This document shows, piece by piece, positions 1 through 9,667 of a DNA stretch of 64,000 bases; within the stretch, counting starts at the first letter, position 1, and every line of letters starts with the position of its first letter. A program made the translations under genes and the position numbers. Where the stretch lies: contig NZ_JAHZSS010000015.1 in the NCBI RefSeq assembly GCF_019457915.1, forward strand, positions 41,638-105,637, read 5' to 3'. Source of the DNA: Neiella holothuriorum. GTDB taxonomy: Bacteria; Pseudomonadota; Gammaproteobacteria; Enterobacterales; Neiellaceae. The notes under the pieces were generated by a model, which was not told the DNA's origin, ran no database searches, and worked only from the letters and a program-made list of their open reading frames with translations.

Positions 1-464
1 AACTAAATCATGTCACTAGCTACATAATGCCAAACTACGTATCGAAATCGTGGGACGGTTATCATGGCATTACGGGGTATGCTGAAACTCAAAATGGTGA
101 CGTTTACTTCGTTACGCAGGAAGGCAGGCTTTATAGGCTCGATTCAACCACGGGCGGGTTGGATAAGCTTAAAGAACTGGGTTTCATGCACCCAAAAGGT
201 AACGCATCAATTGAAAGTCTCTTTAGCCTAGATGGCAATCAATATCTTGGTGCAGTAGCACGTGCCAAAGGCCAAAAGAAGGCTCAGTGGCTTACTTATG
301 ATTTAAACCTCAAGCAAGCTACAGCAACGACTTTACCCTCCATTCCCAGTAACCGTCTGATTTATGGTTCGGTAACTAGGGACAATGAAGGACATATTTA
401 TCTGGTTGGGAGTCATTGGCAGGGGCGTAAGGGCAAGCCTACAGCTTGGAAAATATCTATCTAA
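1..464 (+). CDS. C-terminal part of a beta-propeller-like protein (cut by window edge)
   Basis: The reading frame is open to the first base of the window. The first in-frame ATG (27) has no clear ribosome site, so I read this as the last ~150 residues of a longer gene. The fragment has repeated short beta-strand units with aromatic and glycine residues (GDVYFVTQEGRLYRLD, then GHIYLVGSHW), a pattern typical of propeller blades that bind ligands or sugars. No catalytic motif is visible and I cannot assign a family or substrate. An 89-base gap separates it from gcvA, so the two are probably independent units. Confidence 0.55.
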   Translation, partial: LNHVTSYIMPNYVSKSWDGYHGITGYAETQNGDVYFVTQEGRLYRLDSTTGGLDKLKELGFMHPKGNASIESLFSLDGNQYLGAVARAKGQKKAQWLTYDLNLKQATATTLPSIPSNRLIYGSVTRDNEGHIYLVGSHWQGRKGKPTAWKISI

Positions 465-553
465 TTTAGCCTATTTCATCATTAATCAGTTCTGTTTCGG
501 CAGTCTTTTGCTCTATAATCTCGCCATTAGAAAATGTTATCGGTGAGGTTGCT

Positions 554-1486
554 GTGTCCCGTCGTTTACCACCGCTGAATGCGCTTAAAGCCTTTGAAGC
601 TGCCGCTCGTCATATGAGTTTTACCCGCGCGGCAGAAGAATTGTTTGTGACTCAGGCTGCCGTCAGTCATCAGATCAAAGGGTTAGAAGAATTTTTGGGG
701 CTGAAACTGTTTCGCCGCAAGAATCGTTCGCTATTGCTAACCGAGCAAGGACAGAGCTACTTTCAGGATATTAAGGAAGTCTTTACCCAATTAACAGAAG
801 CGACCGAGCGCGTACTTGCTAGTACTGCGAAAGGTGCGTTGACCATCAGCTTGCCACCAAGTTTTGCCATTCAATGGTTAGTGCCTCGGCTCAATGAATT
901 TCATATGCTCCACCCCGATATTGATGTTCGCATCAAGGCGGTAGACCGTGATGAAGGCTCGTTGGCGGAAGATGTGGACATTGCCATTTACTTTGGCCGA
1001 GGCCGTTGGACTGGCGTGGTGGCCGACAAACTGCATGCTGAATTGCTGGTGACCGTCTGTTCGCCACAGCTTTTTGATCAAGGCATTCCGCTGGAATCGC
1101 CCGCTGATTTGAAGCGCCATGTGTTGCTCCATGACATTGACCGTAAAGATTGGAAAGCTTGGTTGAAGATGATGAGCATTGAAGGCATCAATGTGAACCA
1201 GGGGCCGATATTCAGCCACACGGCAATGGTATTGCAGGCCGCAGTTCACTCGCAGGGAGTGGCATTGGTCAACAGTGTTCTAGCTCAGCCAGAGTTACTC
1301 AGTGGGCGCTTGGTGTGCCCATTTACTGAAGCATTAACCAGCCAAGACTCTTACTATCTAGTCTGTGAGCCATCGCAAGCCGATTTGGGCAAAATCAAAG
1401 CCTTCCGTGATTGGATGCTAGAGCGAGTTCGCAAAGAGCAGGAATCGATTAAACGCATGACTGGAGCAAATACAGTTGGCGAATAA
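554..1486 (+). CDS. gcvA: LysR-family regulator, GcvA-type
   Basis: This is a 310-residue LysR-type transcriptional regulator. The N-terminal winged helix-turn-helix (about residues 1-65) has the GcvA signature PPLNALKAFEAAARHMSF followed by LFVTQAAVSHQIKGLE. The rest is a periplasmic-binding-like effector domain. In enterobacteria GcvA activates the glycine cleavage operon when glycine is present and represses it when purines are present. GTG start at 554. Its neighbours (DUF423 protein and rlmM downstream) match the E. coli gcvA-ygdD-rlmM order, which supports orthology; here an extra hydrolase gene is inserted and overlaps the gcvA stop. The gcv operon itself is not in the window. Other GcvA-like LysR paralogues exist, so the specific target is inferred. 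Confidence 0.85.
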   Translation: MSRRLPPLNALKAFEAAARHMSFTRAAEELFVTQAAVSHQIKGLEEFLGLKLFRRKNRSLLLTEQGQSYFQDIKEVFTQLTEATERVLASTAKGALTISLPPSFAIQWLVPRLNEFHMLHPDIDVRIKAVDRDEGSLAEDVDIAIYFGRGRWTGVVADKLHAELLVTVCSPQLFDQGIPLESPADLKRHVLLHDIDRKDWKAWLKMMSIEGINVNQGPIFSHTAMVLQAAVHSQGVALVNSVLAQPELLSGRLVCPFTEALTSQDSYYLVCEPSQADLGKIKAFRDWMLERVRKEQESIKRMTGANTVGE

Positions 1487-2075
1487 ATCATTTGCTCGTA
1501 TTTTGCTCGCTCACGGCGCAGGTGCTGGTAGTGACTCGGAGTTTATGCAGCAACTGGCTAACGCGCTAAATCACCATGGCGTGGCGCCTATATTGTTCGA
1601 CTTTCCATACATGGTCAAAGCGAAAGCGTTGCAGAAGCGACGCCCACCCGATCGTATGCCAATTTTACTGAAAGCGATGACAGATCAAGCGGCTCAGCTG
1701 CCAAGCGATCTGCCATTAGTGCTGGCTGGAAAATCGATGGGCGGGCGAGTGGCAACTATGTTGTTAGATGAGCTGGGCGTGCCGGGCATTGCCTATGGTT
1801 ACCCATTTCACCCTTTGGGTAAGCCGGAAAACTTGCGGGTGGAACACCTGCAAACCATAAATCAACCGCTCCTTGTTCTGCAAGGCGAACGAGATGGTTT
1901 TGGCAAACCGGAAGAAGTTGCGGGTTACTCGTTGCCAACGAATGTTGAAGTGTGCTGGCTTGCCGATGGCGATCATAGCTTTAAACCGCGCAAAGCCAGT
2001 GGCTACTCTCAGTTGGAACATATTGAATTTGCAGCAAAGCGGAGTGCGCAATTTATCCAGGAGCACCTATGTTAA
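1476..2075 (+). CDS. alpha/beta hydrolase (KANL3/Tex30-like family)
   Basis: A 199-residue small alpha/beta-hydrolase. The N-terminus has the LAHGAGAGSDS strand-loop typical of this family, the nucleophile elbow is GKSMGG (Ser87), and Asp140 (QGERDGFG) and His167 (DGDHSFKPR) complete a plausible catalytic triad. It lacks a signal peptide, so it should be cytoplasmic. The substrate is unknown; relatives are annotated only as predicted hydrolases. The TTG start at 1476 overlaps the end of gcvA by 11 bases, and its own stop overlaps the next ATG, so it is translationally coupled on both sides within a gcvA-DUF423-rlmM run. Confidence 0.8.
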   Translation: MANKSFARILLAHGAGAGSDSEFMQQLANALNHHGVAPILFDFPYMVKAKALQKRRPPDRMPILLKAMTDQAAQLPSDLPLVLAGKSMGGRVATMLLDELGVPGIAYGYPFHPLGKPENLRVEHLQTINQPLLVLQGERDGFGKPEEVAGYSLPTNVEVCWLADGDHSFKPRKASGYSQLEHIEFAAKRSAQFIQEHLC

Positions 2076-2434
2076 AGCCATTGGCAGCTGTTGGTGCGTT
2101 GCTTTGCCTTTTTGCTGTCGCGTTGGGCGCTTATTCCAGTCACGGCGGCGGCATAAGTGAAGCTGAACGGCGTAGCTTAGAAGTCGCCGTGCGATATCAA
2201 ATGTGGCATGGATTAGCCATCATACTACTCTCTACTTTGCCCCTTAGCCGGCGTTGGTTAACGGGCATAGGAAGCAGTTTTGTCTTGGCCATTGTGTTGT
2301 TTAGCGGCAGCATCTACGGCTTGATATTCGGTCAATGGCACGCCCTTTGGTGGATGACACCTGTTGGCGGTAGCTTGTTGATTGGGTGCTGGGCTGCTCT
2401 CATCCTTGGTTGTTATATAGGACAACGCAAATGA
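2069..2434 (+). CDS. DUF423 small integral membrane protein (YgdD-like)
   Basis: A 121-residue hydrophobic protein with about four membrane segments. The LGAYSSHG segment after the first helix, the VRYQMWHGLA stretch and LFSGSIYGL match the DUF423 family pattern (E. coli YgdD lies in the same place, between gcvA and rlmM). The function of the family is not established. The ATG overlaps the hydrolase stop by 7 bases, and the stop overlaps the rlmM ATG (ATGA), so it is part of one transcript. Assignment rests on the sequence pattern plus the conserved gene order. Confidence 0.85.
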   Translation: MLKPLAAVGALLCLFAVALGAYSSHGGGISEAERRSLEVAVRYQMWHGLAIILLSTLPLSRRWLTGIGSSFVLAIVLFSGSIYGLIFGQWHALWWMTPVGGSLLIGCWAALILGCYIGQRK

Positions 2435-3543
2435 AACAGATCATGTTGTACTGCCGGGCAGGTTTCGAAAGCGAAACTGGCGCGGAGTTTGCGGCACTTG
2501 CCGAAAAATACGAAAACTGGGGTTATGTTCGCGCCAGCAAAGACAGTGGCTTTGCCATTTATGAAACGTATCAGCAAGAAGATGCCGATGCGCTGTCATT
2601 AGTGCCGATCCGGAGCCTGATCTTCGCGCGTCAGTTAATTTTTGGCGATACCATTAATTTTGAGCCGGAAGATCGCGTTGGGCCGATTTTGGCGCAAGTG
2701 GCGGAGCTTGGCCCGTTTAGTGAATTGCGTATAGAAACGCTGGATACCAATGACGGTAAATCACTCAATCGCTTGGCTAAAAAATTAAACATTCCGCTTA
2801 CCAAAGGGTTAGAGAAACAAGATAAGTTGAACCCCAAGGACAATCAGTTACCCGTACTTCATGTGTGTTTAATCGCTGGAACGCAAGCGTTTGTGGGTAC
2901 CAGTGAGCCGGGTCGTCACAGCCCCTACCTGAACGGTATTATGCGTCTTCGCGTACCGTCTGCAGCACCGAGCCGATCAACACTTAAGCTCGATGAAGCA
3001 CTACTGTCCTTTTTCTCTGAAGCAGAGTTAAAAGCGCGTATGACGTCGGGCATGAAAGCCATTGATTTAGGTGCTTGCCCCGGCGGCTGGACCTATCAGT
3101 TGGTACGCAGAGGTCTATTTGTCACTTCTGTCGATAACGGTTCAATGGCCGAGAGCTTGATGGAAACCGGGCAAGTTAAACATTATCGCGAAGATGGTTT
3201 TGGCTTTGATCCAAAGCGCAAACCAGTGGCGTGGATCCAACGCCAATTCGCCAATGGTAAACGATTGCGCTGGCCAGAAAATGCACCTTCAGAGTGGATG
3301 GTGTGTGATATGGCGGATAAGCCACGACGAGTGGTTCACATGCTGCTCGAATGGTTTCAGCAGGGCAATACCCGCAATGCTATTGTGAATCTCAAATTGC
3401 CAATGAAAGCGCGCTGGGAAGAAGTACAAACCTGCATGAATATTTTGCGTGATGAGTTGCCAACCGGCATGGTGATTAAAGCCAAACACCTGTACCACGA
3501 TCGCGAAGAAATTACCGTGTTTGTTGGCTACCCGAAAATGTAA
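2431..3543 (+). CDS. rlmM: 23S rRNA 2'-O-ribose C2498 methyltransferase RlmM
   Basis: RlmM uses S-adenosylmethionine to methylate the 2'-O of C2498 in 23S rRNA before ribosome assembly. From the ATG at 2431 the protein is 370 residues, close to the E. coli length of 366. It has an N-terminal THUMP-like RNA-binding part (about 1-170) and a Rossmann methyltransferase domain with the SAM loop AIDLGACPGGWTYQL near residues 210-224; conserved aspartate and lysine positions follow (VCDMADKP, IVNLKLPMK). A longer in-frame start (2386) would sit inside the DUF423 gene; the ATGA overlap at 2431-2434 is the better choice. Last gene of the gcvA run. Confidence 0.95.
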   Translation: MKQIMLYCRAGFESETGAEFAALAEKYENWGYVRASKDSGFAIYETYQQEDADALSLVPIRSLIFARQLIFGDTINFEPEDRVGPILAQVAELGPFSELRIETLDTNDGKSLNRLAKKLNIPLTKGLEKQDKLNPKDNQLPVLHVCLIAGTQAFVGTSEPGRHSPYLNGIMRLRVPSAAPSRSTLKLDEALLSFFSEAELKARMTSGMKAIDLGACPGGWTYQLVRRGLFVTSVDNGSMAESLMETGQVKHYREDGFGFDPKRKPVAWIQRQFANGKRLRWPENAPSEWMVCDMADKPRRVVHMLLEWFQQGNTRNAIVNLKLPMKARWEEVQTCMNILRDELPTGMVIKAKHLYHDREEITVFVGYPKM

Positions 3544-3567
3544 TCAGCGCTGCCAGCTGTTCGCTAT

Positions 3568-5304
3568 CTAACCATTTGGTAGCGGACAGAAGGCACTACC
3601 ACAAGCCAACACGGCATCGCGTGCTTCATTGAATTGCTTGTTACTGATGTCTAGTCGGGTCATGAGCGCGGTGCGTTCATTCCAATCACTTTCTTTATTG
3701 AGCAACTGAATCATCAAGTGCCCCGCCAGGACTAATAAATAGTATGGGTGGCGAGATTTGAGCGGCACCTCTTCTGGCAGGTATTCGTCGGCAAAAACTT
3801 CTAATGATTGCAGTAAGTTAAACGGAAGTTTCCATTGCCGAGCGGCATTTAACCCCTTTTCTGCCAGCTCTGCAGCTGGCGTTGCTGATAGCAGCTCAAA
3901 GACGCTGTATAGCTCTAACTCATTCTGTTGGCGATCTTTCAATTGAATTCGGTTGCTCATTTCTTCATCCGAAAACCAGCCCGCGACGGCGAATGTCGCC
4001 AGCGTACGAGCTTGTTCTGGCATCATAAAATAGCTTTGGGTAGCGAGCTGCGCGGCACATTCGGCAAACAGATCAACGTACTGGTAAACCCAATGATCCA
4101 TCGGAAATCGCCGCTGCTGGCATTGGCCTAATAAGTCGCTCCGCAGCAACATTGGTGCTAACCGGTCGAGCCCAATCATCATGATGGCGTGTTTAATGGC
4201 ACGAGTCGGTTTTGCTGTATCGATTTCGCGATTAGCCATCTTAAACAGCGTTTCGGTCAGCAACGGCTCTGACTCAATGTATTCCGATATCTTGGTGATA
4301 TTTGGATTTTCTTGATTGAGCAATTGGCTGAGTTTTACTTTCAGTGCACTGGGTTCAAGAGTTGGCTCTGGCCAATTTTTGCTGAGACTATTGCTCATTT
4401 GGCGATGCCCCTCGAGCCAAAGTTCGAGCAAGTCCATTTTGTCGACTTTGAGCATTGGGTAGACACGCGCAATGTCATGAGCCATCAGCTTAATGACTTC
4501 AACCCCTTTCACACCTTGGCGTGAATAGTGTTTTACCGCCCAGACGTAGTTGCTAACCGGTTTACGAACGACTAACGCAATGCCGCCACGCTTCAAGCCT
4601 AATTGCGCACCAACCGGGAGCGGCTGGAATAACTCACACAAGGCGTTTAAATGACTGCGGTGATAGCAATGACGGCGCCAATATAATCGCGCCATGACGG
4701 TTTCTGGTGCGATGCCTTGACGCTTTGCCGTTGGCATCAACAACTCTAAGGCGTCGGAAACCAAACCTAATAAAGGTGCCGTGGCCAATAACGCATTGCC
4801 ATGAATTCGGCTTGGAAAACCAGAGCCATTGAGGCGTTCATGGTGTTGCAACACGTGGCTCAGCCAAATGCTGTCAGTCACCCCGCGCTTGCGCAATAAC
4901 GCAAAACTCAATACTGGGTGCTTGCGCCATCGTGTTTTAAGATCTGCACTGAATTTTCCTGTCGTGACACGAGCCTGAATGATGTCCTGTACTGACAGAT
5001 CCATGGTAATTGCCGCACAGACTAAACGTCGGGCAATGGTTTCTTGAAAGCCAAGTTTATGGGCGAGTAGGGCTGTTAGGCTGCCGGCTTTAACGATCCA
5101 CTGAGCGGCTGGTTGATAGCGATTGCTGAAGATCGTCAATAGCGAATGAGACAGCGGACTGTCGTTAGCCGCTGTGGTACATAGTTTGGCACTGAGGCGG
5201 CCAGCTATTGCCACTAAATCGGCTTTTTCAGGCATAGCTGCAGCAACCAGTAACTCTTGGGCTAGCTGGTGGGTGTCAGATATGTACTTGCCGATATCGT
5301 CCAT
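3568..5304 (-). CDS. degenerate HD-GYP plus HDOD signalling protein
   Basis: A 578-residue cytoplasmic protein with two HD-superfamily halves. The first (about 60-250) keeps the HD-GYP landmark HHERLNGSGFP near residues 154-164, but the metal-binding HD pair that should sit in an LLHDIGK-like stretch reads AAITMDLSVQD (around 98-107), so the key histidine is lost. It is therefore unlikely to hydrolyse c-di-GMP. The second half (about 325-490) resembles an HDOD domain (SEPLLTETLFKMAN, AIMMIGLDRLAPM). HDOD proteins usually act as scaffolds in stress, chemotaxis or c-di-GMP pathways. It is last in a minus-strand run that starts with an apparently active diguanylate cyclase at 8159-9667, which fits a receptor or adaptor role (inference). 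Confidence 0.75.
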   Translation of the reverse strand: MDDIGKYISDTHQLAQELLVAAAMPEKADLVAIAGRLSAKLCTTAANDSPLSHSLLTIFSNRYQPAAQWIVKAGSLTALLAHKLGFQETIARRLVCAAITMDLSVQDIIQARVTTGKFSADLKTRWRKHPVLSFALLRKRGVTDSIWLSHVLQHHERLNGSGFPSRIHGNALLATAPLLGLVSDALELLMPTAKRQGIAPETVMARLYWRRHCYHRSHLNALCELFQPLPVGAQLGLKRGGIALVVRKPVSNYVWAVKHYSRQGVKGVEVIKLMAHDIARVYPMLKVDKMDLLELWLEGHRQMSNSLSKNWPEPTLEPSALKVKLSQLLNQENPNITKISEYIESEPLLTETLFKMANREIDTAKPTRAIKHAIMMIGLDRLAPMLLRSDLLGQCQQRRFPMDHWVYQYVDLFAECAAQLATQSYFMMPEQARTLATFAVAGWFSDEEMSNRIQLKDRQQNELELYSVFELLSATPAAELAEKGLNAARQWKLPFNLLQSLEVFADEYLPEEVPLKSRHPYYLLVLAGHLMIQLLNKESDWNERTALMTRLDISNKQFNEARDAVLACGSAFCPLPNG

Positions 5305-5324
5305 TCAATTGCTCTAACGTTGTG

Positions 5325-6014
5325 TTACCAAGGAATTGGGGCGCCATCATAATTAATGAACTGGCCGCTGTCACCGAGCTTTAACTGTTCTATCACCTTG
5401 GTCATACCTGCCACCGACTGCTCCGTGGTGATCATGGCATTAGGCCCGCCCATATCCGTTTGTACCCAGCCTGGATGCAAGGTCACGATGGCTAGCTCAT
5501 CGTCATACCAATCATGGGCTAATGATTTAACCGCGGCATTAAGTGCGGCTTTAGCACTGCGATACATATAGCTACCGCCGGATTGGTTGTCGGAGATACT
5601 GCCCATTTTGCTGCTAATAAAGGCCACTTTACTGGCTGCTTTCAAGCTCGGCTTGAGCGCACGCGTAACCAGTAGCGGGGCAATGGTATCGATGTGCAGT
5701 ACATCGAGCCAATCGTCTGTGGTGACTTGTTCAAATGAAGCACCTTTCGGGCCATAAATGCCGGCGTTGTTAACCAATACGTCGATTTTGTTGGAGCCAA
5801 GTCGTTTGGCAAGTGCTTCAATTTGCTTGTGGTCTGCTATATCTAATGGCTCGACCGAAAGTTCTGCGTATTGCTGAGCCAACTCTGTGAGTGCCGTGGC
5901 TTGCGCTGGCTGACGGCAGCAAGCAATAACTTGCCAACCGGCTGCTAAGTAATGCTTGCAGAATTGAAGGCCGATGCCACGGTTAGCGCCGGTAATTAAA
6001 ACGGATTGGGTCAT
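5325..6014 (-). CDS. short-chain dehydrogenase/reductase (SDR family)
   Basis: A 229-residue classical SDR oxidoreductase. It has the Rossmann dinucleotide motif TGANRGIG near the N-terminus, the NNAGIYG motif, the catalytic serine in AFISSKMGS, and YRSAK with the catalytic tyrosine and lysine. The short C-terminal half resembles the C-factor/CsgA-like branch of the family. Substrate unknown. The start codon overlaps the stop of xni by 4 bases, so the two are translationally coupled; the functional link, if any, is unclear. Confidence 0.85.
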   Translation of the reverse strand: MTQSVLITGANRGIGLQFCKHYLAAGWQVIACCRQPAQATALTELAQQYAELSVEPLDIADHKQIEALAKRLGSNKIDVLVNNAGIYGPKGASFEQVTTDDWLDVLHIDTIAPLLVTRALKPSLKAASKVAFISSKMGSISDNQSGGSYMYRSAKAALNAAVKSLAHDWYDDELAIVTLHPGWVQTDMGGPNAMITTEQSVAGMTKVIEQLKLGDSGQFINYDGAPIPW

Positions 6015-6766
6015 GGGGTATACCGTAAATCTGAAAGTTTAAAGCCAAGTTCACACTCGGTATTTAAAGTCACTAATTGTTGAAATATAGCGACTAAATG
6101 TTGTTCTTGCTGCCAGCTTTTTTGTTTGGCCGGCGCTAACGTCGTGGGGTCGTCATCATTGAGGATAAAAGCCTTCGCCGTTGCTGGCCCAAAGCCACTG
6201 ATGCCCGGAATATCACTGCTTGATTCGCCGGTCAGGGCTTTATATTTCGGCCATTGCTGCTGGTGAATGCCAAATTTCTGTTGGTAATGTTCGGGCGTCA
6301 ACCACTGCTTGGCAAAGCAGTCGTATTGGTGAATGTGCTCATTCAACAATTGATAAAAGCCTTGATCCGTTGACACGATATGAACCATTACCTGATGCTT
6401 AGTCGCTTTCACCGCTAATGTTGCAATGACATCGTCAGCCTCATCAGACTGTGGTAACACGCTATCGATTCCCGCTTGCAGCCAATATTCTTGTACCTCA
6501 TCTAAGCCATCTGCCAATGTTGCAGGTAGAGGCTTTCGACTAGCTTTGTAACTTGGCCATAGCTGATGACGCCAGCCGGGTTGCAGCCCATCAAATACGG
6601 CTACAGCATGACTGGCATGTTGCTGTTGGAGTAGCCGATGGAGCTGTTTGAGAGACTGTATCTTTAAACGCTCAATGGCATCATCGGTATGTTCTATTGC
6701 CGCATAGGTGCGGCGTAATAGGTTCATCGCATCAATGAGAACCAAGACTGGCGTTGTTTGGCTCAT
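6011..6766 (-). CDS. xni: flap endonuclease Xni (ExoIX-like)
   Basis: A 251-residue FEN-family nuclease, the same length as E. coli Xni/YgdG. The N-terminus LVLIDAMNLLRR is the metal-binding aspartate strand; QSDEADDVIATL and VSTDQGFYQLL carry further acidic residues; GESSSDIPGISGFGPATA is the helix-hairpin-helix that holds DNA. The family cleaves 5' flaps on branched DNA and relates to the small 5' nuclease domain of DNA polymerase I. It follows ppnN by 3 bases, reproducing the known gammaproteobacterial ygdH-ygdG neighbourhood. Confidence 0.9.
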   Translation of the reverse strand: MSQTTPVLVLIDAMNLLRRTYAAIEHTDDAIERLKIQSLKQLHRLLQQQHASHAVAVFDGLQPGWRHQLWPSYKASRKPLPATLADGLDEVQEYWLQAGIDSVLPQSDEADDVIATLAVKATKHQVMVHIVSTDQGFYQLLNEHIHQYDCFAKQWLTPEHYQQKFGIHQQQWPKYKALTGESSSDIPGISGFGPATAKAFILNDDDPTTLAPAKQKSWQQEQHLVAIFQQLVTLNTECELGFKLSDLRYTP

Positions 6767-6769
6767 CAG

Positions 6770-8125
6770 TTAGGTTTGCACCGTGTAGCAAGGGTGATAT
6801 TCGGAGCCCGGCAATTTCATGCGGCCCTGGCCAACAAAAGCTTGCAGCAGTTTGTCGAGTCGCTTCATCAGATCTTTTTCGCCATGTAAGGCAAATGGGC
6901 CGTGTTTCTCAATAGCACGTATGCCTGCTTCTTTTACGTTGCCAGCAACAATACCGGAAAAGGCTTTACGCAGGGCAGATGCGAGTGCTGCTGATGATTG
7001 GTTATGATGCAAATTCAACTGCGACATACAGTCGTGATTAGGCTCGAATGGAAGTTGAAACTCCGGCTCAATATGCAATGACCAGTTAAAGTGATACGCA
7101 TCGCCAAGTGCTTTTCGATGCAATCGAACATCTTGCATTGTATCGCTGATGTAACGTGCCACGGCAACTGGATCATCAATGATAATTTTGTAGCGTTGTT
7201 GCGCTTCGGGGCCAAGCGTATCGCCAATGAACTGATCGATGTGCTCGAAGTATGGCGCGGCGCTCTGAGGGCCGGTCAATACCACGGGTAATGGTTCATT
7301 GGCATTGTTGGGGTGGAGTAAAATGCCGAGTAGGTACAGTAATTCTTCAGCTGTGCCAACGCCGCCAGGGAAAATGATGACACCATGACCCAAACGCACA
7401 AACGCTTCGAGGCGTTTTTCAATGTCGGGCATGATCACGAGTTCATTAACGATGGGGTTGGGCGGCTCCGCAGCAATAATGCTGGGCTCCGTTAAACCTA
7501 AATATCGGCAATTGCTGCGACGCTGTTGAGCGTGCCCAATGGCGGCGCCCTTCATCGGACCTTCCATCGCTCCGGGGCCACAACCGGTGACAATATTTAA
7601 CTCTCGTAAGCCTAATTGGTAACCCACTGAGCGGGTATACGAAAACTCTTCTTCCCCAATGGAGTGGCCGCCCCAGCAAACAATCATGTTTGGATCGGCC
7701 TGCGAATGGATAGCGCGAGCATTACGTAGAATATCGAAAACGACGTGAGTGACATGGGTGGAGCTGGTGAGATTGATGAGACGATTATTTTGGTATTGAT
7801 TTTCAACGTACAGAATATCACGCAGAACCGAGAACAAGTGTTCTTGAATTCCTCGGATCAGCTCGCCATCAACGAATGATTGATCAGGCGGATTCAATAG
7901 TTCGAGCTTAATGCCGCGCTCTCGGCGCAGCACATTGATATCAAAACTCTTGTAGCTATCTAAAATTTCTCGACTGTTATCGGTTTGCGCACCCACATTT
8001 AACACGGCTAAACAGCAGTTTCTAAACAGGCGATATAAGTCGGATGTAGATGTTTGCTTGAGTCGGTCAACTTCCAGTTGAGACAACAGATCCATTGATC
8101 CGACAGGATTAATTTGGGTGATCAT
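6770..8125 (-). CDS. ppnN: nucleotide 5'-monophosphate nucleosidase PpnN
   Basis: PpnN (formerly YgdH) hydrolyses purine and pyrimidine nucleoside monophosphates to the base plus ribose 5-phosphate; in E. coli it is stimulated by (p)ppGpp. The 451-residue protein has the family N-terminal extension, a LOG-like Rossmann core with the nucleotide motif [16 protein letters not shown], and the [14 protein letters not shown] segment. Length and order match E. coli PpnN. It lies 33 bases after the diguanylate cyclase and 3 bases before xni, all on the minus strand. The ORF starts [11 protein letters not shown]. Confidence 0.95.
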   Translation of the reverse strand: MITQINPVGSMDLLSQLEVDRLKQTSTSDLYRLFRNCCLAVLNVGAQTDNSREILDSYKSFDINVLRRERGIKLELLNPPDQSFVDGELIRGIQEHLFSVLRDILYVENQYQNNRLINLTSSTHVTHVVFDILRNARAIHSQADPNMIVCWGGHSIGEEEFSYTRSVGYQLGLRELNIVTGCGPGAMEGPMKGAAIGHAQQRRSNCRYLGLTEPSIIAAEPPNPIVNELVIMPDIEKRLEAFVRLGHGVIIFPGGVGTAEELLYLLGILLHPNNANEPLPVVLTGPQSAAPYFEHIDQFIGDTLGPEAQQRYKIIIDDPVAVARYISDTMQDVRLHRKALGDAYHFNWSLHIEPEFQLPFEPNHDCMSQLNLHHNQSSAALASALRKAFSGIVAGNVKEAGIRAIEKHGPFALHGEKDLMKRLDKLLQAFVGQGRMKLPGSEYHPCYTVQT

Positions 8126-8158
8126 AAGCTAGGCCTTAACGAACGACGACTGATTGAG

Positions 8159-9667
8159 TTACTCGGCGGTAACCACCTGGTTTCTGCCTTGGCTTTTGGC
8201 TTGATACAACGCGTTGTCTGCACGATCAAAAAGAGCAATGCGAGACTCTGGCGCGGCCATCTGAGCGACACCAATGGACATGGTGACGTTTAACTTCTGC
8301 CCTTTATAAATGAATGGTATGGAAGCAATTTTATTGCATAGTTTTTGCAACACGGGTAGTGAGGATGTTTGTGTCTGTTGCGGCAGCAATACCACAAATT
8401 CTTCGCCGCCATAACGAGCAACAAAGTCGGTTGTGCGTAACCATTGTTTGAGCAGTTTACCAACGGCGCTTAAGGTTTTGTCACCAGCAACGTGGCCATG
8501 GTTGTCGTTGATTGACTTGAAGTGATCCAAATCCATCACGGCGATGGTGAGTGGCACTTCGTAGCGCTGAGCACGTTCAAATTCAATTTCAAAACGTTCA
8601 TCGAAAGCGGCACGGTTTTTCAAACCGGTCAGGCTATCGACATATAATTTGTGGCGCTGCTCTTCGAGTCGAGTTTGGTAATCTTTTGATTCGCTTTCAA
8701 GTTCGCTCAATCGAGAACTCATTTGTTGCAGGCTTTGTTGCAACTGGTGCTCTAAATCAGAGTCAGAAGACCGTTTGGCGAGCAGCTGATTAATCGATTC
8801 GAGGCGAGAAGCAATCTGCACTTTCAGCGGCTCGAGTTTATCGCTGCTATCCACATCTTTTGACAGCTCGGATAATTGCTCGCGGATCTTTTGCTCGGTT
8901 TCGAGCTGAATTCGATTGAGTTTATCGGAGGTTGAGACTGAATGCTCAAGGGCTTGGTTGATGCGATCCAAGCTGTTATTCAAGAGTTTTAGGAATTTCT
9001 CTGAGCCATTTCGCTCACTGCGCACCGCTTCAACAATGATCTTCATTGAGTCGATGCATATGGTTACTAGCTGTTCAGCGTCTGATGCGTTACCCAGCGC
9101 TGCGCGCTGCTGCTTAATTGCATTCGCCGCATCGGAATCAAAATCAAATTCAGACAGCATATTCATCAGCGAGTTGCTGAGATTATGAATATTGCTCGAC
9201 AGGGTTTCTGGCTCGATGCCTTTTTGCTGCTGCAAATGCTTCAAGGTTTGACTGTACAGATCGGCCAAGGTTGTGAGGTGAGGCAACAGGTGAGTCAGCG
9301 TATTTTCAGGCAGCTGTGACTGCTCAATAACCGTTCTGAGTTGGCGGCGGGTTTCTGGTTCTAAACCACGAGCACGCTGTAACGTCGAGCAGGAGTCAAA
9401 GAAGCTCTGTTTGGCAGCGGTCAAATCCGCTTCAGTGCGAGCAGTTACTTGCTGCAGTAAGGTATCGACTTGACTCGTTAACGGCTTAATGTTGTCGAGA
9501 TCGACATTTTCCTTCAGCGATGTTCTTAACTTGGCTAGCTTGTTGTCGAGTTCCGGTAATTGGCCTTTGCATGTGTGTGACATGCGTTCAATTAAACGGC
9601 TTAGCACCTCTCGGTGATTCAGGAACTTAGACTCTAATTCCTTGTAAGCTTTGTTAAGATCCTTCAA
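8159..9667 (-). CDS. diguanylate cyclase, long coiled coil plus GGDEF
   Basis: A 502-residue cytoplasmic protein. The first ~330 residues are almost entirely helical, with heptad-like leucine and charged patterns and no membrane segment, suggesting a coiled-coil dimerisation or sensing arm. The C-terminal ~165 residues are a GGDEF domain: DSLTGLKNRAAFDERF, metal aspartate in VMDLDHFKSIND, and signature RYGGEEF (the accepted GGEEF variant). An RTTD five residues before the signature matches the product-inhibition I-site. It should therefore make c-di-GMP. The start is TTG, supported by a CAGGAG site eight bases upstream. First gene of the run that continues to ppnN. Confidence 0.88.
   Translation of the reverse strand: MKDLNKAYKELESKFLNHREVLSRLIERMSHTCKGQLPELDNKLAKLRTSLKENVDLDNIKPLTSQVDTLLQQVTARTEADLTAAKQSFFDSCSTLQRARGLEPETRRQLRTVIEQSQLPENTLTHLLPHLTTLADLYSQTLKHLQQQKGIEPETLSSNIHNLSNSLMNMLSEFDFDSDAANAIKQQRAALGNASDAEQLVTICIDSMKIIVEAVRSERNGSEKFLKLLNNSLDRINQALEHSVSTSDKLNRIQLETEQKIREQLSELSKDVDSSDKLEPLKVQIASRLESINQLLAKRSSDSDLEHQLQQSLQQMSSRLSELESESKDYQTRLEEQRHKLYVDSLTGLKNRAAFDERFEIEFERAQRYEVPLTIAVMDLDHFKSINDNHGHVAGDKTLSAVGKLLKQWLRTTDFVARYGGEEFVVLLPQQTQTSSLPVLQKLCNKIASIPFIYKGQKLNVTMSIGVAQMAAPESRIALFDRADNALYQAKSQGRNQVVTAE

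Noticed and set aside
878..1249. A 123-residue minus-strand open frame
   Set aside because: Antisense shadow within gcvA, which has a clear family match on the plus strand.
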